This document shows, in pieces, positions 10,948 to 21,795 of a stretch of DNA of 64,000 nt. Source of the stretch: Pyrrhosoma nymphula (taxonomy: Eukaryota; Arthropoda; Insecta; Odonata; Coenagrionidae); assembly GCA_963573305.1 (NCBI GenBank), contig OY754330.1, forward strand, positions 558,001 through 622,000, given 5' to 3'. The notes below the pieces were generated by a model. It was not told the origin of the DNA. It made no database searches and saw nothing but the letters and a program-made list of their open reading frames with translations. Every line of letters starts with the position of its first letter. The first letter of the stretch is position 1. The translations under genes were made by a program, and so were the position numbers.

Positions 10948-11133
10948 TTAGAAGAGGATGCAGAAAATTACATGAATTGGAAGTTGATGGGAGGCCCTAT
11001 AAGGATAAAAAAATTAGTTGTTCCTCATATTTTTGAATGCCAGTCAAGGAATAGTCCTTTACGTCCTTTTGGTTATGTGTTTTATGAAAGTAGGTTCCCT
11101 GAACAAATTGTTGAGTACATAGGATATATTTGA
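10948..11133 (+). CDS. THAP-domain protein, exon 2
   Basis: After the acceptor tttcctgcag the frame continues LEEDAENYMNWKL, MGGPIRIKKLVVPHIFECQ and stops after EYIGYI at 11133. The VVPHIF segment corresponds to the AVPTIF box that closes a THAP finger, so the two exons rebuild a complete finger of about 90 residues. The protein would be only 145 residues (126 from the inner start), with no transposase catalytic domain. It may be a free-standing DNA-binding protein of the element at 9845-18565, or a truncated larger gene. Intron length is 423 bp. Confidence 0.7.
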   Translation, partial: LEEDAENYMNWKLMGGPIRIKKLVVPHIFECQSRNSPLRPFGYVFYESRFPEQIVEYIGYI

Positions 11134-12158
11134 GTTATATTATCATATTTCCTTGGAATATTGTATATCAATTAAATTACTATTGTATATTTAAGATTGG
11201 GCATAAGAAGGCTGTTTCCAATGCATGCATTTAGCACTTTTTTTAGCATTTAGCAGTTTTATACACACATTTAGCTTCTGCAGCATTTGGTATTAACTTT
11301 AGACATTAAAAGCTTTTATGTGTTGGAACATGATTAATTCATATTTCAGAATAAAAAAATGTTTGAATTGAAATTAATTCTCACTCATTGCATATTTTTT
11401 GTCTTTACTTAACTATGGCCATAATGAATTCAAAATCATCTGAGGGATTTGTTTTCATGTGACTACTTTGACTCAGTAAACCAGCAACAAGGTAGTATTT
11501 ATTGGAAGGTAATGTATTAGTTGTAGTGAGAAATTTTTTTAAAAAATTTAGTCAATAAAAAGATAGGATGAATTGTTATTGTGATATTGCAGTAGGATTT
11601 TAAATGTACAACTAACATATTTAAGTAGTAAAGTCTACTAGTAACAAGGAAAAAATTATGAAAATCTGAAATGATTGGTATAAGGCCCACCAGGTTGGTC
11701 AATTATGGTTTGAAAGTAGCTTTTAATTTTGTATCCATCATTATCACTACACATATTTTGAGGAAAAGTGAATCTGGTTCACTCATTACATTCTGCCATC
11801 ACTGTTATGTTCATGAACAGTCCTGCTATAGTCCCCGAACTAATCTCTATAGGTATATCCACCCACCTCCATTCTGTAGAGAACTTTTTTTCTCCATCTC
11901 CTGCAATTGCTCAATATTCTCCCCTCTGTCAACCTCTATAAATCCTGTAACCTCTCAGAAAGTTCTCCAACCACTCCCGTTGCCCCTTCTGAATTTCCCC
12001 ACCCAACTTCCTTTCCTTACCCACCATGCTCAAAACCTCCTAAGTCGTGATCCTCTCCACCCTACTGATTATGGCATGCAATATTTTTTCCCTTTCTCTA
12101 TATTTAATTCCTTATATCAGTCAAAGATACATTTTATAATGAAGTAAACACAATATTT
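11134..12158. other. Spacer between the convergent THAP and YqaJ genes
   Basis: No domain is visible. A 158-codon plus-strand frame (11671-12147) is rich in Ser/Pro/Leu from a pyrimidine-rich tract and has no family resemblance. Convergent transcripts would both end here. Confidence 0.45.
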
Positions 12159-13125
12159 TTATTTTGACAAAACAGGATAGATATACTTACACCAAAAATC
12201 ATTACAAGAACCAACAATCTCCATAGCCATTTCCTCAGAGTAATCAACATTAAAAATATTTAAATTATTATTAATTTCAAAATTAGGGTCTGCTACTACA
12301 AAGAGGCACTTTTTTTTCTTTAATAACAGCATTTGCATCATGACTTGCACTAAATGTTTTGGTGATACATCACCATCCTTGAAGTTAAATGTCCCCAAAA
12401 AGAGGCAACGTTAAAAAATTACTTCAACTATGGTGTCATCACATAAGCCATCTGGAGATGCAGCCAGTATGGGATATTGAGGATCAAGGGAAATGCCACA
12501 TTTCTCAATTTTCTTGCTTAAAATCCTTTCCAGGGCTTTAATGTCCTGTCCTTCTAAATGCCGTCCTCGTTGCATAGCAGCTGTTTCAGGAAACTTCTTG
12601 GCACCCACAATTACTTCAACCAGCACTCCATCCCCCTTTTGGCAATGCATAGCTGCATGAGCCCTTGATGCTGATACCCTACCATAGCGCAGCTGATGCC
12701 AGAGTTGGCACTCATATTGTTCTTTTGTGAGGCGTCGAGCTCATTCACACAAATTTGATTTCTCCATTACACTTTGAGAAAACTTAAGAAATAATGTGGG
12801 AGATTTATTACATTCCTGATCATGAAAGTACCTCATGATATTGTTAATCATTAAGTCTCCACAATCCATGGCCACATGCATAGACATTAGGCCATTGTTG
12901 TAGTATCCTACTTCCCTGAATTTATCAATTACTTTATTTCTAAACCTCCCCTCTTCCTCACAACCCACTGATACTCCTCCAGTCATGTCCTTCACCTTAA
13001 GAGGTTTCATGCTCCCAATAGAGGATGAGAGTTTTGATTTCTTCCCCAGTAACTCTCCACTTCAGTTGGTGAGGGCTCCTCACTTCGCCGATGTAACCAC
13101 ATCAGGAATGCAATGACGTGCTTGC
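12159..13125 (-). pseudogene. SWIM/YqaJ-type nuclease, terminal exon (decayed)
   Basis: The acceptor ctataacag is followed by GKHVIAFLMWLHRRSE, completing a SWIM-like zinc finger begun in the upstream exon. After a frameshift near 13030 the frame reads KVKDMTGGVSVG, then KEQYECQLWHQLRYGRVSAS, LEGQDIKALERIL, YPILAASPDGL and IVEV, the order and motifs of a YqaJ-like (lambda-exonuclease-type PD-(D/E)XK) domain with the catalytic D in ASPDG and E in VEV. It ends HLVQVMMQM...FWCKYIYPVL. In-frame stops at 12741-12743 and 12411-12413 show that it is degraded. Confidence 0.65.
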
Positions 13126-14106
13126 CTGTTATAGAGATATAGAACAATTAATTTCAATCAGGATCACCATCATGTAACTGAGTAAACATGAAAAATAGCA
13201 TAATGAGGGAGAGGGATTTATAGGAGTACCACCTAATGTATTCAAGGCAGTCAGTGAAATAAGGATATCTCTGATATAGATTGTTTACAACATGAATAGA
13301 TACATCTCATCACTACATGACTTCATTAACTTGATATTTTATTATATATTTTTAACTTATCTCATGTTATCATAGTTATTATCTTTACAAACTATTATGT
13401 TCCCATGTAAATTAAAGACCTCAGCATTTTATTAATAGTCCTGAACAGATGTTGCAGCAATAGCAAATGCAAGCAGAGTATTATTAGACACACTAAGCAT
13501 CTATGATTCATAGTTTCTGGAACATTGTCTTAGAAACACCATGTAATCACAACTAACAATTAACAACCTAGTCAGAATATTCATAGCTACAATGCCCCCC
13601 TTTCAATGATGAATGAATTTCAGACAGCATAATTGAGCAGCCAGTCATAGTACATGGGTACCTTCCAATTTTGACAGGACATTTTATTATTAAAAGCTAA
13701 AGCACTTGAACAAGATATGTACAAAGAATGACAATACTTTTGAGCTGGGTACCTACATACATAAAAACTGGAGTCAAATATATAGCATTTTCACTTATGC
13801 CTAATATAGTAAACATAATCCCAAAAATGAATGCCATTGGTGTCATTTACATTTATTGACTACATTTTTCATGAGCTCAAAATCAAATGCACTTTGGGCT
13901 ATGAAACCAAACTACATGTCCCTAAAATGTGGAAATTTCATGAAAAGAGTACTTCATTTCCCTACACAAAAAATGAACTAAAATAGCTTGGCTAAGCACA
14001 TAACTACCATGAGCATGGAAGTAGTTCCAAATTAATCAACTTTTACCCTTATAACAATTACAGATGTCAGGTAAGTGGATACCCAGTGAGAAATGGGTGG
14101 TGGCAT

Positions 14107-15617
14107 CCCAGACAGCACAAACTTGGAAATATTACTGTATTACAGTCATTTTACAATCGTATTACAAAAATGGGGTATTCGTATTCCAATTGTATTACAA
14201 TCGTAATACTGTGTCAAATGTCCGCTAATACAATTGTATTACTAGGAGTATTACAGAGCCAAATTACAATTGTTTTACAAATTGTATAACGATGGTATTA
14301 CAAAGCCAAATTACAATAGTTTTACAAAATGACGAATTTCTTTCGTAACTACCCACGTGGAAATTTCTTGCTCTGTAACTGGAATGGAACTGGTCTGTAT
14401 ATGTTAAAATTTGGCCCTACTTCAAAACGTTGATCATCAATCTAGAAAATTCTTGTGTCTTTGGCAATGAAATTTTTATTTATGGAGGCAAAATTGTAAC
14501 TATCGAAATAATTTTCTTTCCTGGATACCAAAATAAAAATATCATATAGTTAAATTAATATTTCCGCACTATCAGAATTTCACTGACAATATGCGATGTG
14601 CATTACTTCTACCTAATGCCTACCTAACTAACTTTGCATGTCTCGATATATATAACACCTATCGATGTTTACTCGCAATTGAAAGTTGCGTTCCTAGAAA
14701 GTCTTATATATGTGGCCTTTTCTGTGCGTCAAAGTGACTTCGAGAACTAATTTTTAAATGTCAATGCCATTATATTTCGAGGAAATACCATCCAATTATA
14801 CGATAACCGTTACAAGGCTTTAATTACTTGAAACCTATGTTGCCACATAGGATGACTACAAAGTCAATATTAATGAGAACAAACTAGATTATTTCCATAA
14901 AACATACGTTTGTTTACATTTGAATGAAGACGAAAGTTATCCAATTGTATTACAATCATAAAATTTCCGGTAATAACTTTGTATTACAGAGCCTAATTAC
15001 AATCGTTTTACAAACTGAAATATGGTGGTAATACAGAGCCAAATTACAATAGTTTTACAAAACAGAATCTCTTTCGTATTACCTGCGTGGTATATCTAAG
15101 CTATCAATGTAGTGTTTACTCGATCTCCGAATTGTTTGCAAGCTTCCCATTTATGCCAAATTTTCGGTCGAAGGATGATCCACAGGCTAGCATGCGATGA
15201 ATGTTTAGAAGTTGAATGGCAATTAATGGCAAAATATCTTGATTTTACCATGATTTGGCGATAGTAGCTCGTGATAAAGCGTCCACAGCAAAGATTATAC
15301 CTAGTATTCTTGGATTACACATAACTAAGGTAATACATACGTATCATACGCAGTACGCATTATGCTGGACAAAAGAAGTACATAAACACCTAATGCGCAT
15401 GAAGCCTTGTATTATTTTCGGCCTTACAATTGTAATACAATGGGTTTACAAATTGTATATTCCTGGTATTTTGATGCCGTATTACAATAGTATTACCAAT
15501 GATTTGTTCGAAAGATGCTGGAATACATTTGTATTACAAATTTTTTTCCAAAAATTATACAATTCGTAACTGTACAAGAGATTTACCATTTGTATACCAG
15601 CGGCTGTGCTGTCTGGG
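14107..15617. repeat. Nested element with CCCAGACAGCACA ends and TTACAATTGTATT-rich interior
   Basis: The ends ATCCCAGACAGCACA (14105-14119) and TGTGCTGTCTGGGAT (15605-15619) are exact 15-base complements. Subterminal zones contain many degenerate TTACAAT(T/C)GT and GTATTACA copies in both orientations, perhaps binding sites for a transposase in trans. The left flank continues directly into the right flank of the outer repeat, so it inserted into that repeat. No transposase is visible. Confidence 0.6.
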
Positions 15618-16007
15618 ATCAACGTGGGTTCCACGTTGATGCCACGTTGATATGTGGAAATACGGTGGTGGTGGATATTGAGTGGCGAACCAACGTGGGA
15701 TCCACGTTGACTTTAAGTGGATCTATGGTGATGGTGAATAATATTAAATATTCAACGTAATTTCTGTTTTGTGGAAAATAACTCTGGTTACATTTCATAG
15801 TTTATCTGGTTTATCATCCTGAAACAGCGCTAGTTATATTAAAATGCGTCGGAAATTACATTTTGCAATTATGTTATTCGTGGAACTGGATTAGATATCT
15901 AAATATTTATATTTAATAGAATAAACGATTACGAAGAGGTATCTCTGTAATAACATTTGTTATATACCTATGCATATAACATATATTATTTCAAGATGCA
16001 AGCGTGC

Positions 16008-16216
16008 AAGGCCGTTTTACACGGTATATTTGTTTGTATGAACTCTTCCGTGAAATCTTGCATGAGGCAAAAGGTATCGTGTAACGTGGCAAATTGTATG
16101 AAGGCTTGTGCGAATGCCTGAATGGAAAATAGAACCTGCACTAATTTTGTTGAGACAAACGTACAATCTCACGTACATTCGTTTGTACTACATCATTCAT
16201 CGTGTAAAACGGCCTT
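16008..16216. repeat. MITE, AAGGCCGTTTTACACG family, copy 1
   Basis: 209 bp with exact inverted ends AAGGCCGTTTTACACG / CGTGTAAAACGGCCTT. The interior contains ACGTACAAT and TTGAGACAAACGTAC blocks shared with 55709-55925 and, more weakly, 18050-18235. No ORF. Confidence 0.75.
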
Positions 16217-16470
16217 TAATATGAATTTTGGTACAATGGTAACGAACTATAATTAATATTATGCTCAACGATAATATTACCTGCATTTGTATGCTTCTAA
16301 CAGCCATTTTCAAGCACTTGTGAACGTCTGCATTAATATCTTGGCACAAAAAATTTGTAAACAGTTCACTCTAGATTAAGCACGAATACTTAGAATAATT
16401 TAAATTCCCGGCCATGTTAGCCATGAATGCACAGGTAATAAGTTATTTGTATAACCCTCTTAATCTCAAG

Positions 16471-16575
16471 AACCGCCGTGGCCGAGTCGGTTAAGGCGCT
16501 AGGGCCGAGTGGGTGAAGAGGTTAGGATCGACGATTGAAAGGTATCAGCATGAGTTCGCGCCCGGGTGAAGTCGA
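16471..16575 (+). other. tRNA-like (pol III type) segment
   Basis: CCGTGGCCGAGTCGGTTAAGGC matches the 5' half, including the A box, of a class II (Ser/Leu-type) tRNA; the B-box region GAGTTCGCGCCCGGG is degenerate. It sits within a repeat that recurs at 20958-21795, so it is a tRNA-derived promoter module or pseudogene rather than a working tRNA gene. Confidence 0.5.
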
Positions 16576-17099
16576 TTTTTTTTTTCAGTCGAATTTGAAC
16601 CAAATTTCCACGTGCATTCCACGTTGATCCCACGACCAAAATCACGTGGTATCCACGTTGTATTTCCACCTACTCTCCACCGGAATTTCCACGTTGGTCC
16701 CACGTTGATTCCACCACCTATTTCTCACTGGGTAAGAAATGCTTGAAATTAGGAGCATAACTATCAGTTTGTGCGTTCAATGCATTTCTAATTATTTGGT
16801 AGCCATAGAAAGAAGTGTAAAATGTTCAATAAAATTCTAACTTATTCAGCAATTGCAAACTTAAATATCTGTAAGAGCAGAGTTGAAGGATAGTCTCGTA
16901 TAAATGAAAATGTCAATCCATTTTCTATAAAAAAACAATTTGAATCAAGTTGCCTTTAAATAAATAAGTAGCTAATGCATAAGTTTGCTATGGAAACACA
17001 GATAGTGATTAAAAATTGAAGATATTTTGAAGTTTTCAGTCTAGTGACAGTTGACAGAATTTATCTTAAAACTTAAATATTTTTCTGAAAAACATCTAC

Positions 17100-17296
17100 C
17101 TGCAGATGCTGCACAATCATGGCATGATGCTTCTTCTACATTCCCTTCCTCTTTGTTGACGAAGACAGAAACCGCATATGGTTTATTCCTAATCTTGTGT
17201 TCTGGGGTTATTTTCCCAAGAACATAACATTTTCCACATTCTCACTTAACTTGAACATACCCCACCGCGGAGTCACCATAGTTCTCTCTCGAAGAT
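17100..17296 (-). pseudogene. SWIM/YqaJ-type nuclease, middle exon
   Basis: The acceptor ttttttag and donor GCAG|gtagat bound 197 bp that join in phase with both neighbours. The frame reads SSRENYGDSAVGYVQVK, a TGA stop at 17244-17242, then CGKCYVLGKITPEHKIRNKP and VNKEEGNVEEASCHDCAASA. The C-H-D-C motif plus K-H-V at the start of the next exon forms a SWIM-like finger (CxCx(n)CxH type, with one position unclear). The one internal stop indicates decay. Confidence 0.6.
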
Positions 17297-17620
17297 CTAA
17301 AAAAGTAAGAAAGAGCCTTTTAATTAATGTTACGATTCCCATAGAATTCGATGTATAATATTAAATTAGTATAATATTTAGTATGTATTTATATTATTTT
17401 CTATCTCCATGCACACATTTTATTCATAGGAGACAATCATGATACACACTCATACCCATGAAAGTAGTGGTCAATATAACAGTTTACTTTCTTATCTCGC
17501 TCTTTGAGGTAGATTATATTTAGATGATGTCCTATAGTAATAAGACTTTCTAAAAATAACTTCTATTTCGCAATAAAACTAAATAATTCACCAAAATATG
17601 CGCAAGAGAAACATACTTAC

Positions 17621-17748
17621 CGAGCCAGTTTCACACCTCTCTGCTCGGAGCTCACGAAGAGAGGGTTTCTCTTCATAAAATCACCCACCATCAACGCATC
17701 TACCGTAGGCAGGTTGTTGGATGACGCCTTTGAGTATCCTGCCTGCAT
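17621..17748 (-). pseudogene. SWIM/YqaJ-type nuclease, first exon
   Basis: The start at 17748 gives MQAGYSKASSNNLPTVDALM followed by VGDFMKRNPLFVSSEQRG, and ends at donor CG|gtaagt (phase 2), which matches the first base of the exon at 17296. The open frame, start context and splice phase agree, so this is a credible N-terminal exon. No domain is recognised in these 42 residues. Confidence 0.5.
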
Positions 17749-18049
17749 TTTGATTAATAATGAGCGAAAAAATAATACTTCACTTATTATTCGCAATCAG
17801 TTCCTTGTGGGTAGTCCAAGCAGTGCGAGTGTCGAGGGGTAGTTCCGTTCGGGTAGTCCAATGAGGTGCAGGGGTCAAATCAGGATAGTAAGGGCCAAAC
17901 GAAGCAAAGGTCAAAGCGGGAGAGAAAAATTCAAGACAAGCAAGAGGTCAAAATCAAAATAACAATCCGAGTCGCACTTAAACAAAGAATTGCCGCCAAC
18001 ACAAGCCAGATGACAACTGAATGTGTCATTTGCGTCGTCTGCGACCAGG

Positions 18050-18235
18050 TGTCTCTGTAATGAGGTCGACGATTGTCTGAATGGAATTAGAATAGGTTCT
18101 ATTTTCTGTTCAGACATACATACAATCGTACATTTTTTTGTGGTTACACGGTGAATTTTCGCGTTCATTCTGGCATTCAGACATTCACACATTTTCTTGT
18201 AGGTACATTCTAATGTACCGCGTAACCAGGCCTTT
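18050..18235. repeat. MITE, AAGGCCGTTTTACACG family, diverged copy
   Basis: The right end ACCGCGTAACCAGGCCTT resembles ACCGTGTAAAACGGCCTT of the other copies. The interior shares AGAATAGGTTCTATTTTC and CATTCAGACATTC with 55709-55925. The left end is degraded. Confidence 0.5.
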
Positions 18236-18267
18236 ACGGCAAAATCTTACGCAGGAGCCAGGCGACT

Positions 18268-18480
18268 ACTAAGTGCGGTGACGTCAGAATCCGGTAGCCA
18301 ATCAGCGTGCGTTTTTCCTTGCTCGATGGTGATGCGAAAAATTAGCAACTTCAATGGCTTATATTATTTATAAAACACAACAAAAAAAAAGTTTTACTTC
18401 AGGGTTCGCTTTTTTATTATGTAAGGATTCGTTGATAAGGAATTCGTCACCTAACTCTGACCTATGCAAATACTCTATTG
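18268..18480 (-). repeat. Right inverted end of the THAP/YqaJ element
   Basis: On the minus strand it contains CAATAGAGTATTTGCA, then GACGTCACCGCACTTAGT, in the same order as the left end. It lies upstream of the first exon of the SWIM/YqaJ gene, so each gene starts next to an end. Confidence 0.55.
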
Positions 18481-18565
18481 CATTTGTAAAACAAATTCAA
18501 ATCCATTTATATTTTCCAGTACTTTTTTGAACCAATAAGCTGTTCCACACTTCTGCTCCCTCAAA

Positions 18566-19401
18566 TTCAATATTTATTCATTAGATAAAAAATTAAAACA
18601 ATTTTAAGTAGCTGTTTCAGTTTCACTTAATTTTTATTATTCCTTCAGCAAAGTGCAATGTAATCATAAGTTGTAAATTATTCCTCAAGAAATGCAACAT
18701 TCATACTCTTTCGGGGTCTAATCTGTTCCGTTTTTTAGAGAAAAATTGATGAATTTAGAGATAAAAATGAAATTATTGGACAAAAACAAAGAGTATAAGA
18801 AAATTGAATGAAATAATTTAATACTGCATTCTTTTATGTGTTCTATCATAAAAAATATCCATCCAATATCTTGAGTGTAAGTAATTTTTAAAAAGCTAAT
18901 AAAGAAACACCTGCATCGAATTCAATGCTTTTCTTACAGGAGTAAATGTTAACAATATTAGGGTAAAAACAACCCCAAAATTTGCAATTTTATGATTCAG
19001 AAACCTTTGTGTGTCCAAATGCTATGTTGTGTCAAAATTTCAAAGCAATCGGTGAAGAACTTTCAGAGATTGATGATTTTGAACAAGCAAACATTTACAT
19101 TTTTATTTACGCAGATTGGCACTCATGCACATATTGGTTGCCAACCACTGCTATAACCTATCACTAATTGGCAAAACATCCATAACGATAACAACCATAA
19201 GTAACATCTGATATTTTTTTCGGATTTATTAATTTCATTTTGCATTGAATTTGGAGACGTTGGAATTGTTCAAAGAAGGTTTTTGAATGGATGAGTAGCC
19301 ATGTAGTGGCAATGAGTTGTTGATGTTGGGGCCATTGCACTGGTGGCGACTTGAGGATAATATGATGAAGGATGGTCAGTGAGCTTTTTGTAGGATATAC
19401 A
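18566..19401. other. No feature recognised
   Basis: AT-rich intron sequence with no domain-bearing frame, splice-supported exon or clear repeat ends. Confidence 0.4.
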
Positions 19402-19403
19402 TA

Positions 19404-20750
19404 CAGTGAAACCTCTCTTTTACACAATTGACGGGGACGAAGGAAAAAAGTGGAAATCGTGGGAAAATGTAAATCGAGGGAAATGTTAATTTGTAGGAAA
19501 TAAAGCAAAATCATAAGCTAATTATATTTATTATTTAACAGGTGATGATTAATATTTGATGGGTCACCAAATAGAGACAAATGAATAAACAAAAGTTTAA
19601 AAAAAGTACATATTATCATATTTTAACTCAATCAACTTGATTTGAGGTGGTGTCTACTAGAGGGAGGGGGGGGGGGGGGGGGGGGGCAAGATCAGCTAGC
19701 TAGCGGCAACCAGCTGTAGTTTAGGTATCCATGCATACGCCGAGCGCCTCTCGCAGCGGTCATGTGACTTTTTTTCGGGGGGAGGGTGGGGCCGCCATAT
19801 ATATTCGCCACTGACTGACTGGAATACTGGAACCTTCAATATTTCTTCAAGTTCATCATACTTGGGAGTATTTCATGTATTTACGCCTTTTACCAAAAGG
19901 GCCGCAGTCCTTAGCACTTTTCCCTTTAATTTACGGGTTTTTACAATGTGTTCCACGTTGAACTTGGCATATCAAGTTCTTTGGCCAGGAACACGCAAGT
20001 GCCCATATTAGAGTCAACTCTCTTTGCAAAATGTTGATTATTTTCTTCCAATGATAACAATTATCTCGCACGCTTGTTTGCCATTTTAATATGTTTGCTC
20101 ACGACTGCCGTAAGTATTACACATTAAATAAAACAAAAAGTGAAGTAACTTATACAAACGCAAGATGAATAGCATTAGTGCATGTGTTACAAGAAATAAG
20201 AAAAACATCGCTGCGCAGCATAAGAACAAGAGTTGACATAAATGTTAACCTTTTTGCCGAAATGACAGCGGTAGTTGGCCAAATAACATCCAATTAAATA
20301 TATCTATGGCATCCGCTTCATTTTAAATGTTCTGTTTAAAAAGCAAGTACGGCTCCTTAGCACCATTCTACGTTCCATTCGATAACAATTCCGATCGCAA
20401 GCATTACAATATTCAGCATAAATACTTTTCAGCAATACTATCGATGTAATGTGCTACCATCAAACAAATTATTGTTTTTTTTAGAAAACCAAATAAATCA
20501 GTATTCATGCATCATGTTTAAGCACGTATTTTATCCGTATTTAACATTAATAACGCTTGCAGGGTCGCCAGTTGAAGTGCGCCACCCATCATGTTTCTCG
20601 CCTTCAAATGTCTTAAATGGCGGGATTTGAAAGTGTAAATAGCGGGATGAAAATACATAGGAAGGATTCAAACATTTTTGGGATTGGAAGAAAATGTTGT
20701 AAATCACGGGAAAACATAGATTCCGGGAATGCAAAAGCAAGGTTTCACTG
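19404..20750. mobile_element. pogo-like non-autonomous element
   Basis: Inverted ends CAGTGAAACCT... and ...AGGTTTCACTG, flanked by TA at 19402-19403 and 20751-20752. Subterminal motifs (GTGGAAATCGTGGGAAAA near the left, TAAATCACGGGAAAACAT near the right) extend the similarity. Length is 1.35 kb with no transposase frame. A 21-base G run lies inside. Confidence 0.7.
19666..19686 (+). repeat. Uninterrupted G tract (21 bases)
   Basis: A run of 21 G on the plus strand within the pogo-like element. It could form a G-quadruplex. Its exact length is uncertain because such runs are often mis-sized. Confidence 0.8.
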
Positions 20751-20957
20751 TAATTCCCAGCAATGAATTAATATTCCTCAAGATTTGAATCACAGTGAAA
20801 GGGAATGAAACGCCATACATCATTGAATGTAGAAAAAATCTAGTTCATCACCAGTATTTTTTCAAAGAAAGATCGTTTGAGCATTTATATTACCACAGGT
20901 TAACAAAACACAAATTTAGTAGTAATATTATTTAAATGACAGACAAGTTCTCTTATA

Positions 20958-21795
20958 CCCATACAGCACGGGGCGAGATATACTTGTGTACTTACGCTTG
21001 GTCAAAATATGGTGTAAATAGAAGTACAAAATTCAAACCCATTTTTACGTGTGTTCTTCTGGTGTAAATTTCGGCCCTAAAAAAAGTGAACTTCCCCATA
21101 AGTTAACTTATGCGTACTTAAATGTCAGTGTATACCACTTTGCCAATTTTTCATATTTCTAAGGGAAAAACTGCATATTAAAGATGATCTATATTATTCC
21201 GTTACGAAGAGATATTACTTCAAGATGCATCTACGAAAGAACTTTGTCTATTCTGTACTCCTGATCATCATGAATATCTTATTTAGTATAATATGAGTGG
21301 ATATTTTTTTACCAAAAATGATGATTATTCCATGCTATCGATACTTCATTATTTTGATTATACGCTGCATTTTGGCACAAAAGTAACAAACCAGAATTAA
21401 TATTCTGTTCAACAATAATATTATCTGCTTTCGTAAGATTCTGACAGACATTTTCAAGCACATGTGAACATCTGCATTAATGTTTTGGTACCAAATATTT
21501 GTAAATAGTTTTCTCTCGGCCAATGCCAGAATAATTTATACAATGGAATCATAGCCAGAATATATTTAATAATTTATATATTCGTGGCCATGAATGCACA
21601 GGAAACAAGTTCTTCACATTACTCACCATCTTGCAATTACCGCCGTGGCCCTTTCCTACTAGTGCCTTAACCCTCTGGGTTAAGGCACTAGTAGGAAAGT
21701 ATGAGTCGGTAGCTAGGGTTTGCGGCTCCACTGCGGCATATATTTTTTTTTCGGGCGAATATGAATCCAAACCAGCCGTGGATTTTTAACTGGGT
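20958..21795. repeat. Repeat related to 14081-16733, with tRNA-like module
   Basis: Positions 21376-21790 align with 16240-16600: shared blocks include CATTTTCAAGCAC, GTGAAC(G/A)TCTGCATTAAT and GGCCATGAATGCACAGG, then ACCGCCGTGGCC of the tRNA-like module. The left end CCCATACAGCAC resembles the CCCAGACAGCAC ends, and the right end AACTGGGTT resembles CACTGGGT. So this is a second copy of one interspersed family. Confidence 0.5.
21651..21699. repeat. Perfect 23-bp inverted repeat (hairpin) in the tRNA-like module
   Basis: Arms 21651-21673 and 21677-21699 are exact complements with a TCT loop. The hairpin includes GTTAAGGC, part of the A box seen intact in the copy at 16471, so the fold-back arose inside the tRNA-like sequence. 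Confidence 0.85.

Larger units (their letters stand above)
14081..16733. repeat. MITE-like composite with CCACGTTG repeats
   Basis: Inverted ends match ACCCAGTGAGAAATGGGTGG on the left (14081) and the complement of CCACCTATTTCTCACTGGGT on the right (ending 16733). Next to them both arms carry runs of CCACGTTG/CAACGTGG boxes. The left arm is split by a second element (14107-15617). The right half carries the GGCCGTTTT MITE at 16008-16216 and a tRNA-like segment at 16471. It lies in the intron of the SWIM/YqaJ pseudogene. No coding capacity. The superfamily is unknown. Confidence 0.55.
9845..18565. mobile_element. Candidate two-gene DNA transposon (THAP + SWIM/YqaJ)
   Basis: Two convergent genes, a THAP protein on plus and a SWIM/YqaJ-type nuclease on minus, lie between diverged inverted end regions. 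Shared blocks in the same order from each end are CAATAGAGTATTTGCA (9993-10008; complement at 18465-18480) and GACGTnnnCGCnCTTAGT (10168-10185; complement at 18268-18285), spaced 175 and 195 bp apart. A weaker GGGAGCA similarity near 9850 and 18558 may mark the tips. Subterminal CGAATCC repeats occur at both ends. I could not define tips or a target duplication. Alternative: two unrelated host-like pseudogenes and chance repeats. Confidence 0.5.

Noticed and set aside
11671..12147. 158-codon plus-strand open frame
   Set aside because: Low-complexity Ser/Leu/Pro composition from pyrimidine tracts, no domain, no splice or homology cue.
16471..16575. Functional tRNA gene
   Set aside because: Only the 5' half fits; the B box and acceptor pairing are poor, and the segment is part of an interspersed repeat.
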